Source: JAJDAH01 sp964487605
GTDB lineage: Bacteria; Myxococcota_A; Polyangia; Polyangiales; Polyangiaceae
NCBI GenBank assembly: GCA_964487605.1
Contig: CAZARU010000029.1
Span: forward strand, 1-64,000
Direction of reading: 5' to 3'
DNA: 64,000 nt
Shown: positions 8,658 to 19,497 of the stretch, piece after piece
Numbering within the stretch: the stretch's first letter is position 1
Layout: each line of letters starts with the position of its first letter
Position numbers and translations under genes: made by a program
The notes under the pieces: model-generated
Database searches by the model: none
What the model was told of the DNA's origin: nothing
What the model saw: only the letters and a program-made list of their open reading frames with translations

Positions 8658-9823
8658 TGCGGCCGCTCGTCGCGGTCGGCGTCCTCACCGCCGTGGCGTG
8701 CGGAGAGGCCCAGGGGCGCTCCGACTCGAGAGCGCACGAGGGCGATGGTGGCCAGCCAGACGCGGATGCAGCGCCGGCCATCGACGCCCAACCGCCCGAC
8801 GCGGGCGCGGACGCGCCGCGCGACGTCGCGGTCCGGGACGTGGCGGCCGACACGCCGCCGCGATGTGCGCCGGTCGCGCCGACGGACGCGCAGCCGGCAT
8901 TCCCCGAGAAACGACTCGCCGTCGGATGGTATCATACCTGTGGCATCCGGGACGACGGAACGGTGCAGTGCTGGGGCGGCGCGCAGCCGAACCCCATCTT
9001 GACGCCGCCTCCGGGGGAGTTCGTGCGCGTGTCCGCGGGCGATGACCACACCTGCGGCATACGCCCGTCGGGCGATGTCGAGTGCTGGGGTCGGGGGAAG
9101 GTGATCGGTAACTGTGACTCCCCCGACTACTACGAGTGCGGCCAGTCCCTGCCACCCCCCGGCCGCTTCCTCGAACTCGCCGCAGGCGACGCCTTCACCT
9201 GCGGGCTGCGCCCCGACCTGACCATCGAGTGCTGGGGCGCGAACCTCCGCGGTGAGACCGAGCCGCCCTGCGGGCAGTTCGTGCAGATGAGCGCGGCGCG
9301 CCGCGACGCCTGCGCCGTGAGCGTCGAGGGCCAGGTCGAGTGCTGGCCGTCGGCGCGGACGTGGTACCCGCCGGGCCTGGTCGAGCCCAATGGCGAGCCC
9401 GTCAAGCAGGTCGCCCTCGGTGGCCAGTGCGCGTGCATCCTCTACGCCACCGGCGAGGTGGACTGCGCGCTCTTGCACTACGACCAGTTCCACACCGGGT
9501 GGATCGAGCGCCTCTGGCGCTGGACGCGCGGCGGCGTGGCGGCGGTCTTCTGTGGCGAGGAGCACGCCTGCACGATCCTCGAGGACGGGTCGGTCGACTG
9601 CGAGACCGCGTGTGCCGCGTCCACGTCGTGCGTGAGCCAGTGCACGATCCTCGAGGACGGCTCGGTCGACTGCGAGGGGTCCGTGCACGAGGGGGCGTTC
9701 ACCGAGATGTCGTGCGGCTGGCATCGCTCCTGCGCCCTCCGCACCGACGGCACCGCGACGTGCTGGGGAGGGCAGCCAGACTACGGGACGGAGATGCCCC
9801 CCGACTTCCCCGCGGGGCCGTGA
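8654..9823 (+). CDS. RCC1-repeat lipoprotein, second copy
   Basis: A protein of 389 residues beginning with two adjacent ATGs (8654 and 8657). The signal ends at L-T-A-V-A-C, a good lipobox, followed by an Asp/Ala/Pro linker and RCC1-type repeats (H-T-C-G-I-R, D-G-T-V-Q-C-W-G). It keeps the C-terminal duplicated unit seen in the first copy, here T-I-L-E-D-G-S-V-D-C twice. The ATG overlaps the stop of the DUF4185-like fragment, as in the first pair. Unlike its upstream partner it looks intact. It may now be orphaned from its secreted partner. Confidence 0.8.
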   Translation: MMRPLVAVGVLTAVACGEAQGRSDSRAHEGDGGQPDADAAPAIDAQPPDAGADAPRDVAVRDVAADTPPRCAPVAPTDAQPAFPEKRLAVGWYHTCGIRDDGTVQCWGGAQPNPILTPPPGEFVRVSAGDDHTCGIRPSGDVECWGRGKVIGNCDSPDYYECGQSLPPPGRFLELAAGDAFTCGLRPDLTIECWGANLRGETEPPCGQFVQMSAARRDACAVSVEGQVECWPSARTWYPPGLVEPNGEPVKQVALGGQCACILYATGEVDCALLHYDQFHTGWIERLWRWTRGGVAAVFCGEEHACTILEDGSVDCETACAASTSCVSQCTILEDGSVDCEGSVHEGAFTEMSCGWHRSCALRTDGTATCWGGQPDYGTEMPPDFPAGP

Positions 9824-9905
9824 GCGTCCGATGGGGAGGCTCGCCGCGCCTGCCGCACACTCCGGTCGTGTGCGCGTTCATCGGCGCATGAGACGTCCGG
9901 TGCGC

Positions 9906-9962
9906 CAGTCGTTCCACCGCCGCGGCGCGCTCGGCGAGGACCTCCGGTTCGATCGCCGTCAC
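9906..9962 (-). pseudogene. hepT relic, N-terminal part
   Basis: The GTG at 9962 overlaps the stop of mnt (GTGA), as in intact mnt-hepT operons. It encodes V-T-A-I-E-P-E-V-L-A-E-R-A-A-A-V-E-R-L, the conserved first helix of HepT proteins of this type. Immediately afterwards the sequence loses family resemblance, and the frame runs antisense into the end of the RCC1 gene. The continuation of the fold is found at 6599-6240. Confidence 0.65.
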
Positions 9963-10378
9963 CCGAGCTCCGCGAGGACTTCGGCGTACTGCTCCCGTAC
10001 GACGCGCTCGACGTCGAGCCAGAACCGAATCGCCGAAATTCGAAATCGGTCGAAGGTGCCAGGTATTCGCTCGTACGCGCACCGACCGTCGCGGGCGACG
10101 CGGTACCTCACGAGGCCGCCGGCGCGGTCCAGGTCCGCCAGGTCGAGGCGGTCGCTGCGAACGGCGCACCCGAGCTCACCGGCGAGCATCGCTGCATCGA
10201 CGTTGGTCCCGAGGTAGGCGAAGTCCCAGTCCGACTCGTCCCGCGCGTCGCCGCGTGCGCGCGATCCGTGGAGCACGAGGAGCGCGAGGCCCGGCGTCGC
10301 CGCGGCGAGGCGACGGAGCGACTCCGATGTCGGAGAGTGCTCGGGCAGCGCGGGCTGATCGCGTGTCCCGTTCGACAA
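9959..10378 (-). CDS. MNT-type minimal nucleotidyltransferase antitoxin
   Basis: About 139 residues if started at TTG 10378. It contains the minimal nucleotidyltransferase signature H-G-S-R-A-R-G-D-A-R-D-E-S-D-W-D-F, that is G-S-x-A-R-G with the D-x-D metal-binding pair, and the usual C-terminal R-F-W-L-D-V-E helix. In HepT-MNT systems this protein inactivates HepT by nucleotidylation (AMPylation) of its active site. Here the partner toxin gene is broken, so mnt is probably an orphan. It is divergent from the kinase gene across about 110 bases. The start is uncertain because no ATG is available. Confidence 0.8.
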   Translation of the reverse strand: MSNGTRDQPALPEHSPTSESLRRLAAATPGLALLVLHGSRARGDARDESDWDFAYLGTNVDAAMLAGELGCAVRSDRLDLADLDRAGGLVRYRVARDGRCAYERIPGTFDRFRISAIRFWLDVERVVREQYAEVLAELG

Positions 10379-10490
10379 GGCGTCGATCCTACCCCAACGC
10401 CCATGGCTCGCCAGCACGGACGCCTGAGGCGGCGGCCCGGAGCTGTAGTCGCGCAGCACGCCCGGCCCTCCGCTACTCTCCCGACCCACC

Positions 10491-14171
<3,681 letters not shown>

Positions 14172-14312
14172 GTGGACGGGCGGCCGAGCTCGGCGCCGCG
14201 TCGGCCGCGACGACGTGCTGCCACGGCGCCTCGAGATGGGCCAGCTCGTCGTCGATCGAGAGCTCGTCGAACCCGTGGCCCGGGAGAATTCGTCAGCGGC
14301 AGTGAGCGTGCT

Positions 14313-14726
14313 TCACAGGCACCGGTTCGTCCTCGAGTCGCAGACGTGCGAGCAGCAGGTGCCGTCGAAGAAGCACGGCAGGGAGCTCCCAGACTCCACA
14401 CAGGCGCAGAGGGAGGAGCGTTCATCGCAGTGGTTCGTGCAGCATCCCCCCCCACCGTCGCTGCAGTCGCCGCCGACTCGCGTGCACGCGAAGCAGGCGT
14501 CCCGGATGCACAGAAAGGAGCAGCACTCGGCGTGCGTCGAGCACGCACCGTAGTCGGGAAAGCACGCGCCCCCGCCATCCGGCGCGGGAGCGTCGCTCTC
14601 GGTCGCCGCGTCAGCCGAGCCGTCGCGGTCCGTCCGGGGCTCGGTGCTGGACATACCGCCGCAGGCCGGGAGGGCGTACGCGACGATCAACACGACGTGC
14701 GCGCGGGTCATCGTCACGCACTTCAT
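14313..14726 (-). CDS. Cys-rich lipoprotein A
   Basis: A protein of 137 residues from ATG 14726. The signal ends at Y-A-L-P-A-C-G-G and is followed by an Asp/Ala/Pro linker and a compact domain with about sixteen Cys, including C-C-S-F-L-C and C-C-x-H-x-C elements. The Cys spacing matches that of the protein at 15282-15677 almost throughout, ending in R-x-N-x-C-aromatic or Leu. The two are paralogues flanking a third lipoprotein. Such disulfide-knot domains with paired CC are common on myxobacterial outer-membrane lipoproteins. No enzymatic motif is visible; a small extracellular binding role is only a guess. The ~140 bases to the kinase stop hold nothing recognisable. Confidence 0.75.
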   Translation of the reverse strand: MKCVTMTRAHVVLIVAYALPACGGMSSTEPRTDRDGSADAATESDAPAPDGGGACFPDYGACSTHAECCSFLCIRDACFACTRVGGDCSDGGGGCCTNHCDERSSLCACVESGSSLPCFFDGTCCSHVCDSRTNRCL

Positions 14727-14787
14727 GACCTCGACACGAGCGCACCGGAACCGCAGCCGGACCCGGAGTCGAGCCGAAGCCTTTGAT

Positions 14788-15285
14788 TCAAGGACAAACT
14801 CCGCACCCGTACTTTTCGACGAGCACGTCACAGAACAGCCACGTAGTCTGGCAGCAGAATGGGGTCTGCGCGCAGACGCACGCGCTGATCTCGGGCGACC
14901 AGCAGCCAGGCCAGGGGTGATCCTGACAGCAGTCGCCGTGGTAGCCCCCGTTTCCGCCAGCGCCAACTCCCGACGCGCCGCCCGCGCCGCCCGTCGTGCC
15001 ACCGACCCCCGCACCACCGTGTCCCGCGGCGGCGCTCACTCCGCCGACCCCGCCAGCTCGTGAGCCGCCGTCTCCCGCGCCGCCGTTCGCCCCAGCGCCG
15101 CCGGTCCCCCCCGAGCTCGCTGCGTCCTTCGGCTCGGCACCGCCCGCACCGGAGGTTGCGCCGCCCGCACCGGAGGTTGCGCCATCGGCCGTGCCCGAGC
15201 CCGCCGCGCCCTGCCCATCTCGATCGACCGCCTTTCCGCCGCACGCTGCGAGCGTGAGGAAGCCGATCCACCCGACGTGCTTCAA
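14788..15285 (-). CDS. Gly-rich lipoprotein with Cys-rich tail
   Basis: A protein of about 165 residues. TTG 15285 overlaps the stop of the upstream gene (TTGA), and GTG 15291 is an alternative start. The signal M-L-K-H-V-G-W-I-G-F-L-T-L-A-A-C has a textbook lipobox. Residues 25-120 are a low-complexity Gly/Ala/Ser linker containing a 21-bp direct duplication. The last 45 residues are Cys/Trp-rich (C-C-Q-D-H-P-W-P-G-C-W-S, then C-C-Q-T-T-W-L-F-C-D-V-L) and form the only folded-looking part. It sits between two paralogous Cys-rich lipoproteins in what looks like one minus-strand operon. Confidence 0.72.
   Translation of the reverse strand: MKHVGWIGFLTLAACGGKAVDRDGQGAAGSGTADGATSGAGGATSGAGGAEPKDAASSGGTGGAGANGGAGDGGSRAGGVGGVSAAAGHGGAGVGGTTGGAGGASGVGAGGNGGYHGDCCQDHPWPGCWSPEISACVCAQTPFCCQTTWLFCDVLVEKYGCGVCP
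15141..15182. repeat. 21-bp tandem duplication in a lipoprotein linker
   Basis: Two consecutive copies of a 21-base unit (CGCCCGCACCGGAGGTTGCG plus one base) encode the seven-residue repeat A-T-S-G-A-G-G in the low-complexity linker of the minus-strand Gly-rich lipoprotein. Copies are in frame, so length changes here would alter linker length only. Confidence 0.7.
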
Positions 15286-15677
15286 AAGCACTGATTCCTC
15301 GTCAAGTCGCACCTCCGCGAGCAGCAGCCGGCGTTGAAGAAACATGGGATGGGACTGCCGGACTCGCGGCACATGCACTGGGCAACGCTTCGATCGCAGA
15401 CGCCCGTGCAGCACGTGCTGTCGTAGGTGCAGTAGCCACCGGCGCGCGTGCACGAGGAGCATCCGCCGGGTTCGCACAAGAACGAGCAGCACTCGGAGTC
15501 CATCGCGCACTGAGCGCGGTCTGGAGTGCACTTGCCCGCGTCAGCCGAGGCGGGCGCATCCCCCTGGGCATCCGCGGCGACTGAGCCGTCCTCATCCGAA
15601 CCGTCCTCGGACTCGCCGCCGCAGGCCGTAACACCACAGGCGACCACGAGCCCGACGTGTGCGCGAGTCTTGGCCAT
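15282..15677 (-). CDS. Cys-rich lipoprotein B
   Basis: A protein of 131 residues from ATG 15677, with signal M-A-K-T-R-A-H-V-G-L-V-V-A-C-G-V-T-A-C-G-G. It shares the Cys framework of lipoprotein A: C-C-S-F-L-C, C-T-R-A-G-G-Y-C, C-C-T-G-V-C-D, E-S-G-S-P-I-P-C-F-F, C-C-S-R-R-C-D. Its stop overlaps the start of the Gly-rich lipoprotein (TTGA), so they are probably co-translated. An earlier in-frame ATG exists at 15830, but the signal peptide fixes the start at 15677. Confidence 0.75.
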   Translation of the reverse strand: MAKTRAHVGLVVACGVTACGGESEDGSDEDGSVAADAQGDAPASADAGKCTPDRAQCAMDSECCSFLCEPGGCSSCTRAGGYCTYDSTCCTGVCDRSVAQCMCRESGSPIPCFFNAGCCSRRCDLTRNQCF

Positions 15678-15757
15678 CCACGGCCGGCTTTTGCTGCCTC
15701 GCCCTGTGTGGGTAGTCCAGAAACCCGCGACGCGCGCGGAGGTGCTGACGACGGGCT

Positions 15758-17326
15758 TCATTGCTGTGACACGACCGCGCCGAACACGAAAGCGTTCGGG
15801 CCGGGAGTCGAGGTGATCGGTCGCGTCCATGGCGAAAAGAAGCGCTGGGTTCCGTCCGGGAACTCATCGATGTACGTTCCGTACTTGTAATCTCCGAGGA
15901 AGCAGGACGGCGTCCCGTCGATGTCCCTGCACGGGAGATCCACGGACGGCAGCAGGAAGTAGTCGTCGACCACCTCGGCCCCGAAGAAGCCGCCACTCGG
16001 GGTCCAGACGTCGAGCATCTCCCGGACCAGACCGCTGTCGCGCACCTCCGACCAGTGGAGCACGTGAGTGAAGCGTTCTTCGATCATCGTGGTATCGGGA
16101 GGAGAGAAGCCGGCGGTGTCGATCAGCTCTGCCCAGAGCACGTGCGCTTGGCTGGCGCTGGCGTTCAGCAACCGCACGGGCGTCACTTGTACGCCCCGCA
16201 GGACGAAAGGTGGAAAGAAGGGCGGATCAACGAGAGTTTCCGTAATCACCACGTCTGCAACCTGCGCGGTCTGATAGCCGGCTCCCATCGCACCGGTGGT
16301 CGTGGAGGGATACTGCACGCGGAGCACGTCCCTGCGAAAGGTAGGGGTCACGATCGACGGGGCAGCCTGCACCACGCTCAACGTCCGCACCAAGTTTTGC
16401 AACCCGAACCCACCGTCGTTCGCCGGAGCACCGTTGGCGGCGATGACGCAGAAGGGCAGGCCGCTTCCGCCCGGTGCCGCGCGAAGGGCGATCGATTCGT
16501 AGGCGGACGAGGTCAGCGGGTCGTCGACGATTCGAAGGGTGGGCGAGAAGAACGAATCACACTGCAGCGCGTACAGCCGATCGTCGCCGTCTTCGACACC
16601 CGTCATGACCGTCAGGTCGGCGCTCGGCAACATCGCCGTGTGCTCGAATTGCACGGGCGACGCGAGCGCACTGGCGGACATGAGGAACACCGCGTTCAAC
16701 CCGGTGCCGTCCAGCTCGGATGCTGCACGGAAGGCCAGGTAGAAGCGCCCGGTGTCGATGTCGGTGTAGATCTCGTGCCGGTCGATGAACGTGAACACCC
16801 CCGGGCCAACCAGCCCCGAGAGCTCGTCGGCGTCAATCGTCGCGACGTGCCACGTATCACCGCAGTCGGGCGTCGAGCGGACGAGGAGCGATCGAACGTC
16901 CTCCACGGGCATCGGGAACGGCTCGAACTCGCACCGCTGCCGGGAGCCCAACTGAACCTGGGCGATCAGCCCGTTCGGGCTGCGGGCTATCACGTTGTCG
17001 ACGTACCTCGCGATGTGCGCGGGCGAGCCGAAGAAGCCGCAGGCCAGCGTGCCTTCGTCGGTCAGCGGCAGGCTCTCTGTACAGGTCGCGCAGAAGTCGC
17101 GCCGAGGAAACGCCGCCGTCCCGATCTGCGCCGTAGAACCGAGCATCACGCGGTCTCGACCGGAGATCGCCATCTCCGCATCTCCTTCGCCGCGCGGCCC
17201 ACAGATCAAGGACGCGAATGGGACGGTCGTCGTGTCGATCTCGGGCTCGAAGAGAGCGAGCGAAGGCGTGACGTTCCCGACGACATCGATCTCGGGAGCG
17301 CAAGCGGCGAGTGACGACGCGACCAC
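15758..17326 (-). CDS. Secreted lipoprotein of unknown function, possible repeat-controlled N-terminus
   Basis: About 522 residues from GTG 17326, the only start in the open frame. It begins M-V-A-S-S-L-A-A-C, a lipobox but with almost no n-region. The same frame continues upstream without stop as R-R-R-S-Q-L-A-V-V-V-V, which would complete a proper basic-hydrophobic signal, up to a TGA at 17494. That extension runs through the 6x GGAACTTC array. The mature part is rich in beta-type sequence with scattered Cys and no domain I recognise. With one octamer more, the ATG at 17495 would enter this frame (see findings). Surface location is well supported; function unknown. Confidence 0.7.
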   Translation of the reverse strand: MVASSLAACAPEIDVVGNVTPSLALFEPEIDTTTVPFASLICGPRGEGDAEMAISGRDRVMLGSTAQIGTAAFPRRDFCATCTESLPLTDEGTLACGFFGSPAHIARYVDNVIARSPNGLIAQVQLGSRQRCEFEPFPMPVEDVRSLLVRSTPDCGDTWHVATIDADELSGLVGPGVFTFIDRHEIYTDIDTGRFYLAFRAASELDGTGLNAVFLMSASALASPVQFEHTAMLPSADLTVMTGVEDGDDRLYALQCDSFFSPTLRIVDDPLTSSAYESIALRAAPGGSGLPFCVIAANGAPANDGGFGLQNLVRTLSVVQAAPSIVTPTFRRDVLRVQYPSTTTGAMGAGYQTAQVADVVITETLVDPPFFPPFVLRGVQVTPVRLLNASASQAHVLWAELIDTAGFSPPDTTMIEERFTHVLHWSEVRDSGLVREMLDVWTPSGGFFGAEVVDDYFLLPSVDLPCRDIDGTPSCFLGDYKYGTYIDEFPDGTQRFFSPWTRPITSTPGPNAFVFGAVVSQQ

Positions 17327-17434
17327 GACAACCGCAAGTTGGCTTCTCCGGCGCGGTGGATGTGCTCGCCGGCGTCCGAGCTGGTCTCGAAAGTCGGGCG
17401 CGCCTTCGCTAGCGCGCTCTGGGTCGGCGACCTG

Positions 17435-17482
17435 GGAACTTCGGAACTTCGGAACTTCGGAACTTCGGAACTTCGGAACTTC
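17435..17482 (-). repeat. 8-bp tandem repeat, six perfect copies (TTCCGAAG on the minus strand)
   Basis: Six uninterrupted copies of GGAACTTC on the plus strand (TTCCGAAG in the sense of the minus-strand lipoprotein), followed by a degenerate seventh. In reading frame it encodes an eight-residue period R-S-S-E-V-P-K-F. Because 8 is not a multiple of 3, gain or loss of a unit changes the frame. The unit differs by one base from the octamer at 1-27. Confidence 0.9.
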
Positions 17483-17559
17483 GGAAGTCGCTCATCGCCC
17501 ACCTCGGTGTCAAGGCGAAACTTTTATCACGCGTCGCGTGGGCAGACAATGCGAGCCTA

Positions 17560-17756
17560 CGCGTTCAGGCCGCGCCATCGCATACGCGACCTCGACCCAG
17601 CGCATCGCGCCGCCGCAGCGGTCGCAGACGGCTGACGACCTGCAGGAAGACGTGTCGGAGCAGCCACGCCCAGGGCCTGGGTGCAGGCTCGTCGTCGTCG
17701 AGGGAGTCGTCACAGAGGTCGAGGGCGAGCTGCCGCGCGTCCGGCTTGGGCGACGG
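17560..17756 (-). mobile_element. IS91-like transposase C-terminal relic
   Basis: The minus strand encodes R-Q-L-A-L-D-L, then R-P-W-A-W-L-L-R-H-V-F-L in one frame and V-C-D-R-C-G-G-A-M-R-W-V-E-V-A in another. Together these form the typical end of IS91/IS1294-family transposases (R-P-W-A-x-L-L-x-x-V-F, then C-x-x-C-G-G). A frameshift lies near 17650. Nothing of the catalytic part is present. It is joined directly to the AbiEii relic. Confidence 0.55.
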
Positions 17757-18135
17757 CTTCTCGTGGATGTGCCCGGAGCTGGGCGCAGGACCGGTCAGCA
17801 GCGTGGGGAACTCGATCACCTCGGGTTCCGGCGTCACGGCATCGCCGAAGCCCACGTCTACCTGGACGCCGAGCTTGGCCGTCCCGAGCTTGCCGTCGAG
17901 CGTGACCCGCACGCCGTCGGACTCGGCGTCCTCCTTGATGCGGTGGGCGGGCAACGCGGCACACAGCGGCAGCTCTCGACCCACGCCGCGTGCGGGCTCT
18001 GCGTCCGTCACCTTGTGGAAGGCTAGTCCCGAGAGCAGGCACACGATGCCGGACGGCACTCGCTTGGCGGCCTCGACGAGAGTGTGGTGCCCGCGACCCG
18101 GGCCCGGGCCGGCACGTAGAGCTGCACGCAACGTA
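17757..18135 (-). pseudogene. AbiEi/AbiEii (type IV toxin-antitoxin) fused relic
   Basis: Fragments in two frames. Y-V-P-A-R-A-R-V-A-G-T-T (about 18130-18080) continues after a frameshift as L-V-E-A-A-K-R-V-P-S-G-I-V-C-L-L-S-G-L-A-F-H, the conserved core of AbiEi-type antitoxins. After about 50 residues comes V-Q-V-D-V-G-F-G-D-A-V-T-P, then F-P-T-L-L, the hallmark of AbiEii nucleotidyltransferase toxins. The AbiEi C-terminus and most of AbiEii are missing, so an internal deletion fused the two genes before or during invasion by the transposase fragment. Family recognition is by motif only. Confidence 0.6.
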
Positions 18136-18201
18136 GAGGTCGACCACGGCGTGCAGCCGGGCGGACCTCTCCGCGTTCCCCGGCCGCTGGCCGTGGCAGC
18201 G

Positions 18202-18222
18202 TGTATACGTCCCAAGTATATT
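18202..18222 (+). promoter_or_regulatory. vapB promoter with overlapping inverted repeat
   Basis: TATAC (18204-18208) and GTATA (18216-18220) form an inverted repeat with a seven-base spacer. It overlaps a -10-like TATATT (18217-18222) just seven bases before the GTG of vapB. This AT-rich island stands out in very GC-rich surroundings and fits an autoregulatory operator for the RHH antitoxin. The spacing predicts a leaderless transcript. Confidence 0.55.
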
Positions 18223-18229
18223 CCCCAAG

Positions 18230-18451
18230 GTGGCCCAGATCACGATCTACGTACCGGACGAGGTCGCGCGCCAGCTGCGTCGCCGCGCGAAGGAAGCCAA
18301 GCAGAGCCTGTCGGCCTATCTGACGGGGCTCGCGGCGGGCGATCGGCCCGGCAGCGCGTGGCCAGAAGGGTTCTTCGATCTGCAGGGAAGCTGCAAGGGC
18401 ACGTTGAAGGCGCCCGATGACCCACCGCCGAACGAACGGGAGGGCCTGTGA
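18230..18451 (+). CDS. VapB/CopG-type ribbon-helix-helix antitoxin
   Basis: A protein of 73 residues from GTG 18230. It starts A-Q-I-T-I-Y-V-P-D-E-V-A-R-Q-L-R-R-R-A-K, a classical ribbon-helix-helix DNA-binding segment, followed by S-L-S-A-Y-L-T-G-L-A. The C-terminal half, with W-P-E-G-F-F-D-L-Q-G, is the usual toxin-binding tail. The next gene is a PIN toxin lacking its beginning, so this antitoxin probably has no functional target but may still repress its own promoter. Length and fold look complete. Confidence 0.82.
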   Translation: MAQITIYVPDEVARQLRRRAKEAKQSLSAYLTGLAAGDRPGSAWPEGFFDLQGSCKGTLKAPDDPPPNEREGL

Positions 18452-18745
18452 GCTTCCTCCGTCGTCCGCGCCGAGCTGCTCCACGGCGCACGCAACAGCA
18501 CGCGCGTGTCCGCCAACCTGGCGAGGCTGGCCCAGTTCTTCCTGCCCTTCGAGTCGGTTCCCTTCGACGAAGCCGCGGCAGAGCAGTACGGAATCCTGCG
18601 AACGCAGCTCCAGCGCGCAGGAGCGCTCATCGGCGCAAACGATCTCTTGATCGCCGCCACGGCGCTCGCCAACGACTTCACCCTGGTCACGCGCAATGCC
18701 GCCGAGTTCGTCCGCGTCGCCGGGCTGCGCGTGGAGGAACGGTAG
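18452..18745 (+). pseudogene. vapC PIN-domain toxin, N-terminally deleted
   Basis: The frame directly after the vapB stop encodes S-S-V-V-R-A-E-L-L-H-G-A-R, then I-G-A-N-D-L-L-I-A-A-T-A-L and L-V-T-R-N-A-A-E-F, the second to last conserved blocks of VapC PIN ribonucleases. The first ~35 residues with the essential first Asp (L-D-T-N block) are absent, as is a start codon, so the deletion joined the antitoxin end to the toxin interior. The first in-frame start (GTG 18506) would give a 79-residue stub lacking two of the acidic metal ligands. Confidence 0.75.
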
Positions 18746-19431
18746 CCCGGCGCGTTCGCCCACGCGGGCGACGCCGCGTGGAAGCTCGATTGCGCAGGAG
18801 AGCCGCCGCCGCGCTTCGGGCGACCGCGCGTCGAGTCGCGCGCGGAGCTCCTCGATGCCGCGCCGCCCAGAACCCCGTCTGTCCCACCGGCGCTCACGTC
18901 TTCGGAGAGCCATCTCGGCCTCTGCCGAGGAGCTCCAGGACACCGTCCTTCGCGCCGTGCCTGACCTGAGCTCCGCCGGATCCCGCCACCGGAACGCCTG
19001 GCGCTGGACCCGGGACCGGCGTGCTACCATGCGACGTCTCCGGGTTCGGAGGTCTCGTGCGCCGCTCGGAGCTTGGTTGGACGAGCCCGCCGCGTTCGAT
19101 GTCCACCACATCAGATTCAGGACTCCGATCCTACGTCGCATTCCGCCAGCACGATGAGCGCTGGGAGCAGAGCGACGCGGAGGCGGTCATCAAGCTGACG
19201 CAGGAGGCGCACCGGCGACTCCCCGACGAACTGGTCGCTGCGTTCGTTCAGAAGCCCCGGTGTGGAGAATCAGACGGGCGTCTCCTCGGAGACAATCCTC
19301 GATCTCGGCCGCGCGTCGATCTCGCCCGGCCCCGAGGATTTCCGTGCAACTCTCGCGCCTTCGCCTCGGAAGACGACGAGGTCCCCCGCACACTTCGGGG
19401 ATCGTGTCCACGAACAGAGAGGGAAGACCTC
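18746..19431. other. Stretch without recognisable genes
   Basis: About 690 bases between the vapC relic and the short leader before the sigma factor. Several frames are open, as expected at this GC content, but none shows a family motif, signal peptide or convincing start. A plus-strand frame around 19130-19250 (with L-T-Q-E-A-H-R-R-L-P-D-E-L-V-A-A-F-V) looks more protein-like than the rest and could be a gene remnant. I cannot name it. Confidence 0.4.
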
Positions 19432-19497
19432 ATGACCGAGACCGCCGTCTTGCGCGCGGACGAGTTCCTCTCGTGGGCCCCCGGGACACCCTCGTGA
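19432..19497 (+). CDS. Possible 21-residue leader peptide before the ECF sigma factor
   Basis: ATG 19432 follows a reasonable Shine-Dalgarno sequence (AGAGGGAAG) and encodes M-T-E-T-A-V-L-R-A-D-E-F-L-S-W-A-P-G-T-P-S, stopping at TGA 19495-19497, which overlaps the sigma-factor GTG (GTGA). It may couple translation of the sigma factor. Alternatively it is the true N-terminus, separated by a one-base frameshift: it reads like the start of a regulator and passes into the sigma frame at the overlap. Confidence 0.4.
   Translation: MTETAVLRADEFLSWAPGTPS

Noticed and set aside
14172..14312. Possible small gene between the kinase and lipoprotein A
   Set aside because: A short minus-strand frame looks mildly protein-like but has no start, motif or ribosome-binding site.
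17435..17482. Octamer array as a CRISPR-like repeat
   Set aside because: Units are contiguous without spacers and far too short; it is a simple tandem repeat.
18023..19141. Minus-strand frame of 372 codons over vapB and vapC
   Set aside because: Only its last residues show AbiEi-like sequence; the rest is antisense to VapB and VapC motifs, so only the AbiEi relic was kept.
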